Source: PGZG01 sp046292765
Lineage (GTDB): Bacteria > Pseudomonadota > Gammaproteobacteria > Pseudomonadales > Alcanivoracaceae
Reading direction: 5' to 3'
Length of the DNA: 64,000 nt
Assembly (NCBI GenBank): GCA_046292765.1
Contig: JBKBQA010000002.1
Location: 558,001-622,000, forward strand
In this document: piece after piece, positions 51,185 through 60,847 of the stretch
Layout: each line of letters starts with the position of its first letter
Numbering within the stretch: position 1 is the first letter of the stretch
Made by a program: the position numbers and the translations under genes
Notes under the pieces: model-generated
What the model was told of the DNA's origin: nothing
Databases searched by the model: none
The model's input: the letters and a program-made list of their open reading frames with translations, nothing else

Positions 51185-52846
51185 ATGTACGTTTATCAGG
51201 ATTACGACCAGCGGCTGCTGGACGAACGCGTTGCCCAGTTCCGCGACCAGACGCAACGTTACCTCGACGGCAAACTGCGCGAGGATGAATACCGTCCGCT
51301 GCGGTTGCAGAATGGCCTGTATGTGCAGCGCTACGCACCGATGCTACGCGTTGCCGTGCCCTACGGCATGCTCGACTCCCGCCAGCTGCGCATGCTCGCC
51401 CACGTCTGCCGCACTTGGGACAAGGGCTACTGCCACGTCAGCACCCGTCAGAACATCCAGTTCAACTGGCCCGACCTGCAGGATGTGCCCGATATCCTCG
51501 CCGCGCTGGCCAGCGTCCAGATGCACGGCATCCAGACCAGTGGCAACTGCATTCGCAACACCACCACCGATGAGTTTGCCGGCGTTAATCCGAAGGAAAT
51601 CGATGACCCGCGCCCCTGGTGCGAGCTGATCCGTCAATGGTCCACCTTTAACCCGGAATTTGCCTATCTGCCGCGCAAGTTCAAGATCGCCGTCAATGCC
51701 GTGCCGGATGAAGACCCGGCGCTGATCGGCGTACATGACATTGGTGTGCAGATTGTCCGTGGCGACAACGGCGAGATCGGTTTTCAGGTCTGGGCTGGCG
51801 GTGGTCTTGGGCGCACGCCCATGACCGGAGAAATTATCGGCGAGTTTGTCGCCCGCGAAGATCTGCTGTCTTATCTCGAAGCGATTCTGCGCGTGTACAA
51901 CAAATACGGCATTCGCGACAACAAATACAAAGCGCGCATCAAGATTATCGTCAAGGCGATGGGTCGGGAGCGTTTTCGCGAGCTGACCGAGCGCGAGTTT
52001 GCCGAGCTCAAGGGTGGCCCGATGACCCTGACCGAGGCTGAAATCTCCCGCATGAGGACCTGCTTCTCCGCCCCGGACTATGCCGCCCTCGATGACATGC
52101 CAAGTGCACTGAGCACGGCACTGGCTGCCGACAAAGCCTTCAACCGCTGGTACCACACTAACACTCGCGGCCACAAACAGTCGGGCTACCGGGCGGTAAC
52201 GCTGACGCTGAAAAAGACTGGTCGCGTGCCTGGCGATATCAGCGATGAGCAACTCGATGTGGTCGCCGATCTGGCGGATCGCTACAGCTTTGGTGAAATC
52301 CGCAACACCCACCAGCAGAACATGGTGCTGGCGGATGTCCGTCAGGAGCAACTGTTCGATCTCTGGCAAGCGCTGGACGGGCTTGGTCTGGCCACCCCCA
52401 ACCTGAAGCTGCTGACCGACATTGTCGCCTGCCCGGGCGGTGACTACTGCTCACTGGCCAACGCCAAGTCGATTCCGATTGCCGAGGCAATCCAGCGTCG
52501 CTTCGACGATCTGGACTACCTGCATGATCTTGGCGAGCTTGATATCAATATTTCCGGCTGCATGAATGCCTGCGGCCACCATCATATTGGTCATATCGGG
52601 ATTCTTGGCGTCGACAAGAAGGGCCGTGAGTACTACCAGATTACTCTGGGCGGCCGCGGTGACAAGATCTCTCGCATCGGCGACAAGATGGGCCCGTCCT
52701 TCGAAACCAATGAAGTGCCGGACGTGATCGAGAAGATCGTCAACCTGTATGTGGCACAGCGGCATGATGGTGAGCTGTTCATCGACACCTATGAGCGCAT
52801 CGGCATGGAACCCTTCAAGGAGAGCGTCTATGGCTCAGCTCATTAA
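51185..52846 (+). CDS. cysI: Nitrite/sulfite reductase hemoprotein (CysI-like)
   Basis: 553 residues from the ATG at 51185. Ferredoxin-like and siroheme domains are repeated. [4Fe-4S]-siroheme ligands: C416, C422 (ACPGGDYCSL) and C459, C463 (SGCMNACGHHHIG). Arg/Lys-rich substrate residues surround them. Six-electron reduction of sulfite to sulfide or nitrite to ammonia. The next gene is DUF934, the known partner in assimilatory clusters, and together they suggest sulfite assimilation. Confidence 0.9.
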   Translation: MYVYQDYDQRLLDERVAQFRDQTQRYLDGKLREDEYRPLRLQNGLYVQRYAPMLRVAVPYGMLDSRQLRMLAHVCRTWDKGYCHVSTRQNIQFNWPDLQDVPDILAALASVQMHGIQTSGNCIRNTTTDEFAGVNPKEIDDPRPWCELIRQWSTFNPEFAYLPRKFKIAVNAVPDEDPALIGVHDIGVQIVRGDNGEIGFQVWAGGGLGRTPMTGEIIGEFVAREDLLSYLEAILRVYNKYGIRDNKYKARIKIIVKAMGRERFRELTEREFAELKGGPMTLTEAEISRMRTCFSAPDYAALDDMPSALSTALAADKAFNRWYHTNTRGHKQSGYRAVTLTLKKTGRVPGDISDEQLDVVADLADRYSFGEIRNTHQQNMVLADVRQEQLFDLWQALDGLGLATPNLKLLTDIVACPGGDYCSLANAKSIPIAEAIQRRFDDLDYLHDLGELDINISGCMNACGHHHIGHIGILGVDKKGREYYQITLGGRGDKISRIGDKMGPSFETNEVPDVIEKIVNLYVAQRHDGELFIDTYERIGMEPFKESVYGSAH

Positions 52847-53324
52847 GGACGGCGCCCTCGCCGACAATACCTGGACCCGGGTGTTGCCGGATAGCGATGG
52901 CATTCCGGCGGAGGGTGACATCATCGTGTCGCTAGGCTGCTGGCAAGAGCAGAAAGCGGCGCTGAAGGATCGCAATGGCCGCGTCGCCGTGTGCCTGGAG
53001 CCGGGACAGGAACCCGCCGAGATCGCCGCTGATCTTGATGCACTGCCGATGATTGCCATTCACTTCCCCACTTTCGCGGATGGCCGCGGCTACTCCTACG
53101 CCCGCGAACTGCGCAGCCGCCATGGTTATCAGGGCGAAATCCGGGCCATCGGTGATGTGTTGCAGGACCAGCTGTTCTACCTTTGGCGCTGTGGTTTCAA
53201 TGCATTTGATGTCCGCGCCGACCGCGATGCGGCGGAAGCGTTGAAGGGCCTGAACGATTTCACTGTGACCTATCAGGGTGATGCCCGCGACCCGCGACCG
53301 ATTTACCGTCGCCAGCCAGCATAA
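52830..53324 (+). CDS. DUF934 protein, sulfite/nitrite reductase partner
   Basis: 164 residues. Family core DGRGYSYARELRSRHGYQGEIRAIGDVLQDQLFYL with C-terminal FAVR-like GFNAFDVRAD. The ATG at 52830 has AAGGAG upstream and overlaps cysI by 17 bases, showing tight coupling. Function unresolved; DUF934 co-occurs with sulfite reductase and is thought to aid it. Soluble. Confidence 0.85.
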   Translation: MAQLIKDGALADNTWTRVLPDSDGIPAEGDIIVSLGCWQEQKAALKDRNGRVAVCLEPGQEPAEIAADLDALPMIAIHFPTFADGRGYSYARELRSRHGYQGEIRAIGDVLQDQLFYLWRCGFNAFDVRADRDAAEALKGLNDFTVTYQGDARDPRPIYRRQPA

Positions 53325-53348
53325 AAAAGCCCCGCAAGGGGCTTTTTT
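53323..53348. terminator. Bidirectional Rho-independent terminator (cysI operon / rraA)
   Basis: AAAAAAGCCCC-GCAA-GGGGCTTTTTT, a perfect 11-bp stem including the A/T tracts. Lies between the convergent DUF934 gene and rraA. Confidence 0.92.
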
Positions 53349-53349
53349 A

Positions 53350-53832
53350 TCAGATCAGCTTTTCCGTCGAGACCACTACGCCGTTGTTATCGACGTAGAT
53401 ATGATCTCCGGGACGAATCACTACTCCGCCCAGTGATACCTCAACATTCAGCTGTCCTTCGCCGCGGCGGACAGACTTGAGCGGCACACACCCCAGTGTC
53501 ACGACCCCCAGATCCAGCCTGGCGAGCTCATCAACATCGCGGCAGGCGCCATGAATCACCACCCCCTGCCAGCCGTGCTTGACCGCGCTGTCGCCAATCA
53601 TGTCGCCGATCAACGCCATGCGCAGCGAGCCACCGCCATCCACTACCAGCACCTTGCCGTGCCCGGCAGTGGCCAGCACTTCCTTCACTCGCGAGTTATC
53701 CTCGAAACACTTTACCGTCACGACTTCGCCAGAAAATGCGGACCGGCCACCATAACTGCGCCACTGCAGACCGGCCACCACTCGCACCTTATCTTCATGG
53801 GCGTCACAGATATCACAGGTCACAAAACTCAC
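53350..53832 (-). CDS. rraA: Ribonuclease E activity regulator RraA
   Basis: 160 residues. TCDICDAHEDKVRV at the start, VDGGGSLRMALIGDMIGDSAVKHGWQGVVIHGACRDV in the middle and LGVVTLGCVPLKS are family signatures. Binds and inhibits RNase E. Some family members also have aldolase-like 4-hydroxy-4-methyl-2-oxoglutarate activity, an alternative. Confidence 0.93.
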   Translation of the reverse strand: MSFVTCDICDAHEDKVRVVAGLQWRSYGGRSAFSGEVVTVKCFEDNSRVKEVLATAGHGKVLVVDGGGSLRMALIGDMIGDSAVKHGWQGVVIHGACRDVDELARLDLGVVTLGCVPLKSVRRGEGQLNVEVSLGGVVIRPGDHIYVDNNGVVVSTEKLI

Positions 53833-53835
53833 AAC

Positions 53836-54513
53836 TCACTCCAATTGTTCAGCATATTGATGAATTTGACGGTAACGCAGGCGCGCGATGCCCTGCTGCG
53901 GGCCATGCAATGCGGCACTGACCATGGCATCAGCAACGGCGCTAGCCTGCACCGGCAGCCAATCGGCCTGACTCCAGCGCACCAGCGGCATCACCAGCCC
54001 GAGTGTCTTCAGCCCGGCCTCCTCACCGAAACGGAATTCCTGTCGATGACCCTGCAACAGTGACGGCTGCATGAAAATGGTCACAGGAAAGCCAAGCTCG
54101 CCGATGCGCCGCTCTGCCTCGCCCTTGGTGCGGGCGTAAAAAGACACGCCGCGGGGATTCGCATTTACCGCCGAAACCATCAGAAAACGTTGCACACCGC
54201 TCGCTCTGGCCAGCTCCGCCGCAGCAACACAGTAATCCAGATCAACCCGGGCAAATGCCTCGCGGGAGCCGGCCTGACGTAGCGTCGTACCAAGACAACA
54301 AAATACGTCGTCGACCTGGAACGCCTGCGAGTGCCCAGAGAGCTGATCCAGATTGGCGTCAATTCGATGGATCTTGTCGGTGTCGGCAGCGATCGAAGGA
54401 TGACGGCGCCCGAGCAGCGTAATAGACGACCACTCGGGTCGCTGCAACAACCGCTCCAGCACCAGCCCCCCAACCAGCCCCGTGGCACCGAGCAGCAGCG
54501 CGCTCCGGCTCAT
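53836..54513 (-). CDS. NAD(P)H-binding Rossmann protein (NmrA/YbjT-like)
   Basis: 225 residues. Start GATGLVGGLVLERLL is an NAD(P)-binding Rossmann loop. VFCCLGTTLRQAGSREAF and VSAVNANPRGVSFYARTKGEAERRI resemble atypical SDRs (nucleoside-diphosphate-sugar epimerase-like/HTATIP2-like). Substrate unknown. Start overlaps the hybrid kinase stop by four bases. Confidence 0.8.
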   Translation of the reverse strand: MSRSALLLGATGLVGGLVLERLLQRPEWSSITLLGRRHPSIAADTDKIHRIDANLDQLSGHSQAFQVDDVFCCLGTTLRQAGSREAFARVDLDYCVAAAELARASGVQRFLMVSAVNANPRGVSFYARTKGEAERRIGELGFPVTIFMQPSLLQGHRQEFRFGEEAGLKTLGLVMPLVRWSQADWLPVQASAVADAMVSAALHGPQQGIARLRYRQIHQYAEQLE

Positions 54514-56744
54514 GGTGTGTTCTCCTCAGCCTGCGGATCGGGTTCGTCATCACGCAGCCAATGGGACAGCATGGCATCGAGATCTTCAAGGTGTACCGGC
54601 TTGGCAAGGTAGTCATCCATACCAGCCGCAAGACAACGAGCCTGGGCGCCCTCCATGGTATGGGCCGTCATGGCAACCACCGGGACATGTCCTGCCGCAC
54701 CCTGCTCCCGCTCACGGATAATACGGGTCGTCTCGAATCCATCCACTTCCGGCATCATGCAATCCATCAGCACCAGATCAAAACGCTCCCGCTCCATCAG
54801 CACCAGGGCGGCGCGACCATCGCTGACGGTTTTCACCTGATAGCCAAGTTTGTCGAGCATGCCGCGGGTAACAATCTGGTTGATCTCGTTATCTTCAACC
54901 AGCAGCAAGCGCCAGTGCTTGCGTGCTTCACGGTCCGGCTCTCGCAGCGGCCGCCGGTCCTCGGCGGGCTGGGCAGATTCAATCGAGAACAGCCGCCGCA
55001 GGGCATCGCGCAGCATGCGCCGATGAACGGGTTTGGCCAGCACTTCAATGCCGGGGTGCTGATTCAACAACTGCTGCACCATGGGGTCTCGGCGCTCCGC
55101 TACGGTGGCCAGCAGGATGACCTGCAGGCCCACCAGTTTCGGATCTTCCATCACGGTTCTGGCCAGATTCAAGCCGGATTCCCGACGCCCGTGAGTGTCC
55201 ACCAGTAATACTGAAAAGCTGGTGTGCTCACGCAAACCACTACGTAACGCCTGCAAGGCATGATCATAATCACTGGCAATCAGGCAGTTGACATCAAGCG
55301 CCTCGATTTCCTCAACCAGTGCCGCACTCTGGCCGGAAGCGGCACCTGCTACCAGCATCGGCCGCCCTGCCACTGCGATGCGCAGTTTGTCCCTGCCCTG
55401 CATATCAGGTTGCATGCCGAGACGGGCGCTGAACCAGAACCGACTGCCCTCTCCCGGCTGACTGGCAGCATGAATGGCGCCGCCCATCGCTTCCGCCAGT
55501 CCCTTACACACCAGCAGACCAAAGCCGGTGCGTCGGCTGGCAAACATGTCCTGCTCACCCTCCTCCAGCAGTTCATCGCGAAATAGCGCTGACAGCGATT
55601 CGCCGCTCATGCCAGCGCCCTGATCACGCACCGACACATTCAGCATGCCATCGTCATCAGACAGGGCAGAGAAACTGATCTCCAGGCACACCTCACCGGA
55701 GTCACTGAATTTGATGGCATTGCTGAGCAAATTATTAATAATTTGCATCAGGCGCTCACGGTCGCCACGGAGGCGTTGCGGCAAATGTCGATCCACCACA
55801 CAGGACAGCTCCAGCCCTGCCTGTTGTGCGGCCGCACCGTAGGCATCGAGGCTCTCCTCCAGCGCCAAACGGAGGTCGAACCAGTCCGGATTGAGGACGA
55901 TGCGTCGGGTCAGCACTCGGCTGTAATCGAGTACGTCGTCAATCAGCGTCAGCAGCAGGTTGCCAGACTGCGTGGCGTGCAGGTGATATTCGCGCTGCTC
56001 CTCATCGAGACGGGTTTCCCGCAGCAGCGAAAGCATGCCCATGATGGAGTTCATTGGCGTGCGGATTTCATGGGCCAGTCGGTAGACCAGACTGAGCTGA
56101 ATCTGACCTGAGGCAATCGGCATGCCTTTGGCGGGCTCCGGTGTGCCCCGGCGCTCGCGATTGAGGACATGCCAGAACGCCAGGTACTGCTCCCGATAAA
56201 GGCGGGTCACATAAAGCAGGTACGTCGCCAGCAACCCGGCCAGCACCAACCCCTCGACAGTCTGCATCAGCAGCAGACTGATCAACCCCGGTACCAACAT
56301 CAGCATCGCATAGATCTGCCGTACCCGGAGGGCTGCCATCCACGAAGTGCTGAGCGCCGTAGCGACGCCAATCACATAGACCGCCACCATCAGAAAGTTG
56401 AACGACGGTCCGTACAGCACCACCACGACAGCGAGCAGCAACCCCCAGACTAGCGCATGCAACAACAGACCGAAGCCGAACATGCGGCGCCATCGCCCCG
56501 GGGCAGCGCCGTAGAGACTGTCAAATCGGGCGAACAGAAACAGCCGGTACACTGCCGTGAGGATCACTGCGAGACCGAAACCCAGAGTGAGAGATTCGTA
56601 ATCCTGATAGAGACCGCCGACGCTGCCCAACACAGCCAGAACCAGCAGCGCGGCAAGCACGCCGGATACCGAGGTACGGCCGGCACCGTAATCGATCCGG
56701 CGCATCACCTTGCGGTCTTTCATCGGCGGCGGCTGACTTCGCAT
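54510..56744 (-). CDS. Hybrid sensor histidine kinase / response regulator
   Basis: 744 residues. About six membrane spans within residues ~27-182 form the sensor. HisKA with H225 in LAHEIRTPMNSIMG, then HATPase with LLSNAIKFS (~340) and GFGLLVCKGLAEAMGG. A degenerate receiver-like segment (~455-570) lacks a clear phospho-Asp. A full receiver (~614-735) has the acidic EDNE, phospho-Asp D661 (LVLMDCMMPEVDGF) and Lys K715. Resembles BarA-type orphan hybrid kinases, but with no HAMP visible. AGGGA six bases upstream supports the start at 56744. Confidence 0.9.
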   Translation of the reverse strand: MRSQPPPMKDRKVMRRIDYGAGRTSVSGVLAALLVLAVLGSVGGLYQDYESLTLGFGLAVILTAVYRLFLFARFDSLYGAAPGRWRRMFGFGLLLHALVWGLLLAVVVVLYGPSFNFLMVAVYVIGVATALSTSWMAALRVRQIYAMLMLVPGLISLLLMQTVEGLVLAGLLATYLLYVTRLYREQYLAFWHVLNRERRGTPEPAKGMPIASGQIQLSLVYRLAHEIRTPMNSIMGMLSLLRETRLDEEQREYHLHATQSGNLLLTLIDDVLDYSRVLTRRIVLNPDWFDLRLALEESLDAYGAAAQQAGLELSCVVDRHLPQRLRGDRERLMQIINNLLSNAIKFSDSGEVCLEISFSALSDDDGMLNVSVRDQGAGMSGESLSALFRDELLEEGEQDMFASRRTGFGLLVCKGLAEAMGGAIHAASQPGEGSRFWFSARLGMQPDMQGRDKLRIAVAGRPMLVAGAASGQSAALVEEIEALDVNCLIASDYDHALQALRSGLREHTSFSVLLVDTHGRRESGLNLARTVMEDPKLVGLQVILLATVAERRDPMVQQLLNQHPGIEVLAKPVHRRMLRDALRRLFSIESAQPAEDRRPLREPDREARKHWRLLLVEDNEINQIVTRGMLDKLGYQVKTVSDGRAALVLMERERFDLVLMDCMMPEVDGFETTRIIREREQGAAGHVPVVAMTAHTMEGAQARCLAAGMDDYLAKPVHLEDLDAMLSHWLRDDEPDPQAEENTP

Positions 56745-56799
56745 CGGCAGTCCCTGGCTGGTTCAGGAAATAATGACATAACCCCCGATCAGGGGGCCA

Positions 56800-59115
56800 T
56801 CACGTTACCACTGCCCCCTTCCCCCTGCCACTGCGCCGGCGTCGGTCGAGCTCAATCAGCAGTGGCACGAAGAAGAAGAAATCCACCACCAGCGCCATGG
56901 CAATAGTAATGGCGGACAGCATGCCCATGCTGGCGTTGGGGTAGAAGCTGCTGGTACCGATCACGGCGAAATTGGCCACCAGCACCACCGAGGTGGCGAT
57001 CAGCGCCACACCGACATTACGAAACGCATAGCGGGTGGCATCGGCGGTACCGAAACCATGCTCTCGCTTGGCGCGGACATACTTGCTCAGGAAGTGGACG
57101 GTGTCGTCGACAACGATGCCGAGGGTCATACAGGCCACCACCGACACCGCCAGCCCCACCTCGCCACTGATCAGCGCCCACAAGCCAAATGCCATACCCG
57201 CTGGCAGCAGGTTCGGCACCAGCGACAGCAGGCCGTACCACCAGGAGCGCAGTGCAAGAATCAGTAACAACGACACGCTGATAAGGGCGATCAGGGTCCC
57301 GCCCAGCATGCTCTTGATGTTGTTGATGGTTACTCGACCAAACAGGATGTCCATTCCGGTGCCCCGCGCCTGCATCGACTCTGGCCAGTGGTCAAGCATC
57401 CAGGCTTCTGCCCGCTCGTTAAAATCCAGCACCGGGTGCGAGCCAATATTCTTCAGCATCACCACCACCCGCGCATATTCCTTGCCGATGTCCAGCTGGC
57501 TCTCCAGCCCCAGCCCCTGTGGTAACGACAGCTCATACATCAGAGTGTACTGACTGACCAGCTGCCGCTCCTCCGGCACCCGATAGAACGAGGAGTCACC
57601 GCCATTAAGATCCCTGTTCAGTCGCTTGATCACATCCGCATAGGAGCTCGCATAAATTACTTCCGGCTGTGATTCGAGCCAGCGGACAAATTCATCCAGA
57701 TGCTGAAGAAACTCCGGCTCCATGGCGCCATCGCCTCCACCGGACCCGACCATATAATCAATACGATGCATGCCAGTGAGTTCCCGCATGGCGAAATCAT
57801 TGACCCGTCGCACCTCGAATGACTCATCGAAGTACTCGTTAAAAACGTCGTTGATCGTATTCAGCGGGATACAGGCCATCAGCACCAGCACCACTGCTCC
57901 CATGCCCCATAGCAGGCGACGGCTGTGGCGAATAACCCAGTTTGCCAACGACTCCATCCACGGCTGATAGTCGGTTTGTCTGCCCACTTTAACCCGGTGT
58001 GGCACCAGCATGACCAGCGCTGGCAGTAGCGCCACCGACAGCACAAAGGCAATCAGCACACCCATGAACACCACGTCGCCCAGCGCCCGGAACGGCTGGG
58101 AGTCAGAAAAATTGAGAATGGCAAAGCCAATCGCCGTGGTCAGACTGGTAAGCCAGACCGGCTGGAAATTCACCCGCAGGCTCTCGATGATGGCGGTACG
58201 GGTGTCGTGCCCGACCAGCCGCTCATGTCGGTAGGTAGAGAGCACATGAATACAGTCTGCCACCGCCAACGTCAGGATCATGGCCGGCGCCATACCAACG
58301 ATGGGCGAGAACTCGATACCGAATCGGACCGCCAGCCCAAGCGCCATAGCAATCGACAGACCGACCACGGTAATAACGATCGCCATGAACAGTAGACTGC
58401 GCAGGATCAGCAACAAGCACAGCACCATGGCAAGAAACGCCAACGGCAGGGTGAACTGCATCGCCCGGTCGGTGGCGAGTTTGGTGGCTTCGGCAAAAAC
58501 CACCGTGCCGGTCAGCATAAACTTGACCTCGGGATAGCGCTCGCCGAACGATTCCGCCAGTGCCCTCGACGCCGCCGTGATCAACGGCGCCTCGCGGCTA
58601 CCCTCTGCCATTGTCACCGTCACCACCACGCCAGCGACATGCCCCGTGGTGGAGATATTGCGCCCAACAAGCGACGGCTCCGCCAGCGCAAGCTGGCGAA
58701 TCATGGCAAGGCGAGCACCATCCAGCCCGGCGGCATCCTCCACCAGATAAGAGACTGTCAGGTCGTCGCCATCCACTTCGGTGTGTTGAAAGTTGGTCAG
58801 CGAATCGACCCGGGTCGAGTTCGGCAAGGTCCAGGCTGCCTCGGTCAGCTCCTCCAGCGCAGCCAGATTGCTGCGGGTAAAAATGTCCCCATCCGCGGGG
58901 GCGACGATGAACAGCAGCGCCTCATTACTGGTAAAGCGGTCCTCCAGCTCGCGGAAAAGCCGGTAATCCGGATTGTCTTCGGTAAAGAAAATGCGCGGAT
59001 CATTGTTGTTGGTGAAATCCTTCAAGCTGATGGCAGCCAGCACCGTCAGCAACAGCGAAAGGCCAATGACCCACCAGGGGTGGTCAACAACAAGGCGATT
59101 CCAGCGATCAAGCAT
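56800..59115 (-). CDS. RND-superfamily (MMPL-type) exporter
   Basis: 771 residues from the ATG at 59115. Twelve membrane spans expected: one near ~16-36, five at ~225-400, one near ~415, then five toward the C-terminus with a GIVVDDTVHF motif (RND proton-path signature) and an equivalent LAVADCIHVL in the first half. Two large periplasmic domains lie between. Two-fold duplicated RND family like HpnN or MmpL, involved in export of lipids or hydrophobic compounds. Divergent from liuR. Confidence 0.87.
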   Translation of the reverse strand: MLDRWNRLVVDHPWWVIGLSLLLTVLAAISLKDFTNNNDPRIFFTEDNPDYRLFRELEDRFTSNEALLFIVAPADGDIFTRSNLAALEELTEAAWTLPNSTRVDSLTNFQHTEVDGDDLTVSYLVEDAAGLDGARLAMIRQLALAEPSLVGRNISTTGHVAGVVVTVTMAEGSREAPLITAASRALAESFGERYPEVKFMLTGTVVFAEATKLATDRAMQFTLPLAFLAMVLCLLLILRSLLFMAIVITVVGLSIAMALGLAVRFGIEFSPIVGMAPAMILTLAVADCIHVLSTYRHERLVGHDTRTAIIESLRVNFQPVWLTSLTTAIGFAILNFSDSQPFRALGDVVFMGVLIAFVLSVALLPALVMLVPHRVKVGRQTDYQPWMESLANWVIRHSRRLLWGMGAVVLVLMACIPLNTINDVFNEYFDESFEVRRVNDFAMRELTGMHRIDYMVGSGGGDGAMEPEFLQHLDEFVRWLESQPEVIYASSYADVIKRLNRDLNGGDSSFYRVPEERQLVSQYTLMYELSLPQGLGLESQLDIGKEYARVVVMLKNIGSHPVLDFNERAEAWMLDHWPESMQARGTGMDILFGRVTINNIKSMLGGTLIALISVSLLLILALRSWWYGLLSLVPNLLPAGMAFGLWALISGEVGLAVSVVACMTLGIVVDDTVHFLSKYVRAKREHGFGTADATRYAFRNVGVALIATSVVLVANFAVIGTSSFYPNASMGMLSAITIAMALVVDFFFFVPLLIELDRRRRSGRGKGAVVT

Positions 59116-59195
59116 CGGGTCGGCTCCCAAAAAGACGACACAGTGTATACCGCCCGCTGGCAGCCCGGCAGGGGGCCGGGGATACCGCTGCATAC

Positions 59196-59224
59196 TTTAC
59201 GTTAACGTAAACTTTCCCTAGACT
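59196..59224 (+). promoter_or_regulatory. liuR promoter with overlapping LiuR-type operator
   Basis: The perfect 16-bp palindrome TTTACGTTAACGTAAA (59196-59211) matches the LiuR consensus I recall (TTTACG...CGTAAA). Its first six bases, TTTACG, act as the -35; after 17 bases follows TAGACT (59219-59224) as the -10. A MerR-family protein at the -35 fits autoregulation. It may also affect the divergent RND gene. Confidence 0.75.
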
Positions 59225-59255
59225 GATCAGGTCCCGGATACCGGTAAATTCCCCC

Positions 59256-59633
59256 ATGGCCGCGAAGAAGAAAGTCTGCTGGAGCATCGGCGAGCTGGCG
59301 CGGGAATTCGATGTCACCACCCGAACCATCCGCTTTTACGAGGATGAGGGCCTACTGCAGCCGACCCGGCGCGGCCAGACCCGCATCTACAGCGCCGCCG
59401 ACCGCATCGCCCTGAAGCTGATCCTGCGCGGCAAACGGCTCGGATTCTCCCTGGCCGAGAGCCGGCAACTGATCCAGATGTACAACCCGACCGCCAATCG
59501 CGCCCAACTGGAAGCGCTGCTGGCCAAGATTTACGACCGTCGCGCCCAGCTAAACCACCAGCTGCGCGACATTGAAGTGATGCAACTTGAACTGGATGAG
59601 GCAGAGCAACGCTGCCTTGATGCCCTGAAGTAA
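59256..59633 (+). CDS. liuR: MerR-family regulator LiuR of leucine/isovalerate catabolism
   Basis: 125 residues. MerR-type winged helix-turn-helix (~8-75) with SIGELAREFDVTTRTIRFYEDEGLL, then a C-terminal coiled coil (~82-123). Gene order liuR-liuA-liuB-liuC-liuD directly downstream supports the call. LiuR represses branched-chain amino acid and acyl-CoA catabolic genes in other gammaproteobacteria. A palindromic operator lies in its own promoter. Confidence 0.93.
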   Translation: MAAKKKVCWSIGELAREFDVTTRTIRFYEDEGLLQPTRRGQTRIYSAADRIALKLILRGKRLGFSLAESRQLIQMYNPTANRAQLEALLAKIYDRRAQLNHQLRDIEVMQLELDEAEQRCLDALK

Positions 59634-59648
59634 CCCGTGGAGACCGCC

Positions 59649-60812
59649 ATGACCTTCCCTTCCCTGAATCACGACCTTGGTGAAACGCTGGATGCCCTGC
59701 GGGACAGCGTGCGCGCTTTTGCCAGCAATGAAATTGCACCGCGCGCCGCCGAGATTGATCGCAGCAACCAGTTCCCGATGGAGCTATGGCGCAAGATGGG
59801 TGACATGGGCCTGCTCGGCATTACTGTCGGCGAAGAGTATGGCGGCACTGGCCTCGGTTATCTGGCGCACACCCTCGTTACCGAGGAAATCTCTCGGGCA
59901 TCCGCTTCCGTTGGTCTGTCCTACGGCGCCCACTCGAACCTGTGTGTCAACCAGATATGGCTGAACGGCAACGATGCCCAGCGGGCGAAATACTTGCCGA
60001 AGCTGGTCAGCGGCGAGCATATCGGCGCCTTGGCCATGAGCGAGCCCGGCGCCGGTTCGGACGTGGTCAGCATGAAGCTGCGAGCAGACCGCCACGGCGA
60101 CCACTATCTTCTGAACGGCAACAAAATGTGGATCACCAATGGTCCTGATGCCCACACCTACGTGATCTACGCCAAGACTGATATCGCCGCCGGTCCACGC
60201 GGCATCACAGCCTTTATTGTCGAACGTGATTTTCCCGGCTTCTCGCGAGCCCAGAAGCTCGACAAGCTTGGCATGCGTGGCTCCAACACCTGCGAGCTGG
60301 TGTTCGACAACTGCAAGGTGCCGGCCGAGAACATTCTCGGCAAGGAAGGCGATGGCGTACGGGTGCTGATGAGCGGACTGGACTATGAACGCACCGTTCT
60401 GTCCGGCGGCTGCGTTGGTCTGATGCAGGCCTGCATGGATGTGGTGGTGCCCTATGTCCACGAGCGCAAACAGTTTGGCCAGGCCATCGGAGAGTTCCAG
60501 CTGATGCAGGGCAAGCTCGCCGACATGTATGTCATGCTGAACACCAGCCGCGCTTATCTGTATGCCGTGGCGCGTGCCTGCGATCGAGGCGAGACCAGCC
60601 GCAAGGATGCTGCCGGGGCTATTCTGTACTGTGCCGAGAGTGCGACAAAGATGGCACTGGAAGCGATTCAGGTACTCGGTGGCAATGGTTACATCAACGA
60701 TTACCCCACCGGGCGCTTCCTGCGCGATGCCAAGTTGTATGAGATTGGTGCTGGCACCAGTGAAATCCGGCGTATGTTGATTGGTCGAGAGCTATTTAAG
60801 GAAACAGCCTGA
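59649..60812 (+). CDS. liuA: Isovaleryl-CoA dehydrogenase
   Basis: 387 residues from the ATG at 59649, with GGAG 7 bases upstream. FAD-dependent acyl-CoA dehydrogenase. SYGAHSNLCVNQIW, ALAMSEPGAGSD (acyl-CoA dehydrogenase signature) and catalytic Glu E247 in LDYERTVLSGG, the isovaleryl-CoA position. FGQAIGEFQLMQGKLADMYV follows. Oxidises isovaleryl-CoA to methylcrotonyl-CoA. Confidence 0.95.
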   Translation: MTFPSLNHDLGETLDALRDSVRAFASNEIAPRAAEIDRSNQFPMELWRKMGDMGLLGITVGEEYGGTGLGYLAHTLVTEEISRASASVGLSYGAHSNLCVNQIWLNGNDAQRAKYLPKLVSGEHIGALAMSEPGAGSDVVSMKLRADRHGDHYLLNGNKMWITNGPDAHTYVIYAKTDIAAGPRGITAFIVERDFPGFSRAQKLDKLGMRGSNTCELVFDNCKVPAENILGKEGDGVRVLMSGLDYERTVLSGGCVGLMQACMDVVVPYVHERKQFGQAIGEFQLMQGKLADMYVMLNTSRAYLYAVARACDRGETSRKDAAGAILYCAESATKMALEAIQVLGGNGYINDYPTGRFLRDAKLYEIGAGTSEIRRMLIGRELFKETA

Positions 60813-60847
60813 TTTTTTGCAGGGCCAGCACGGAGAGATTGTGCGGA

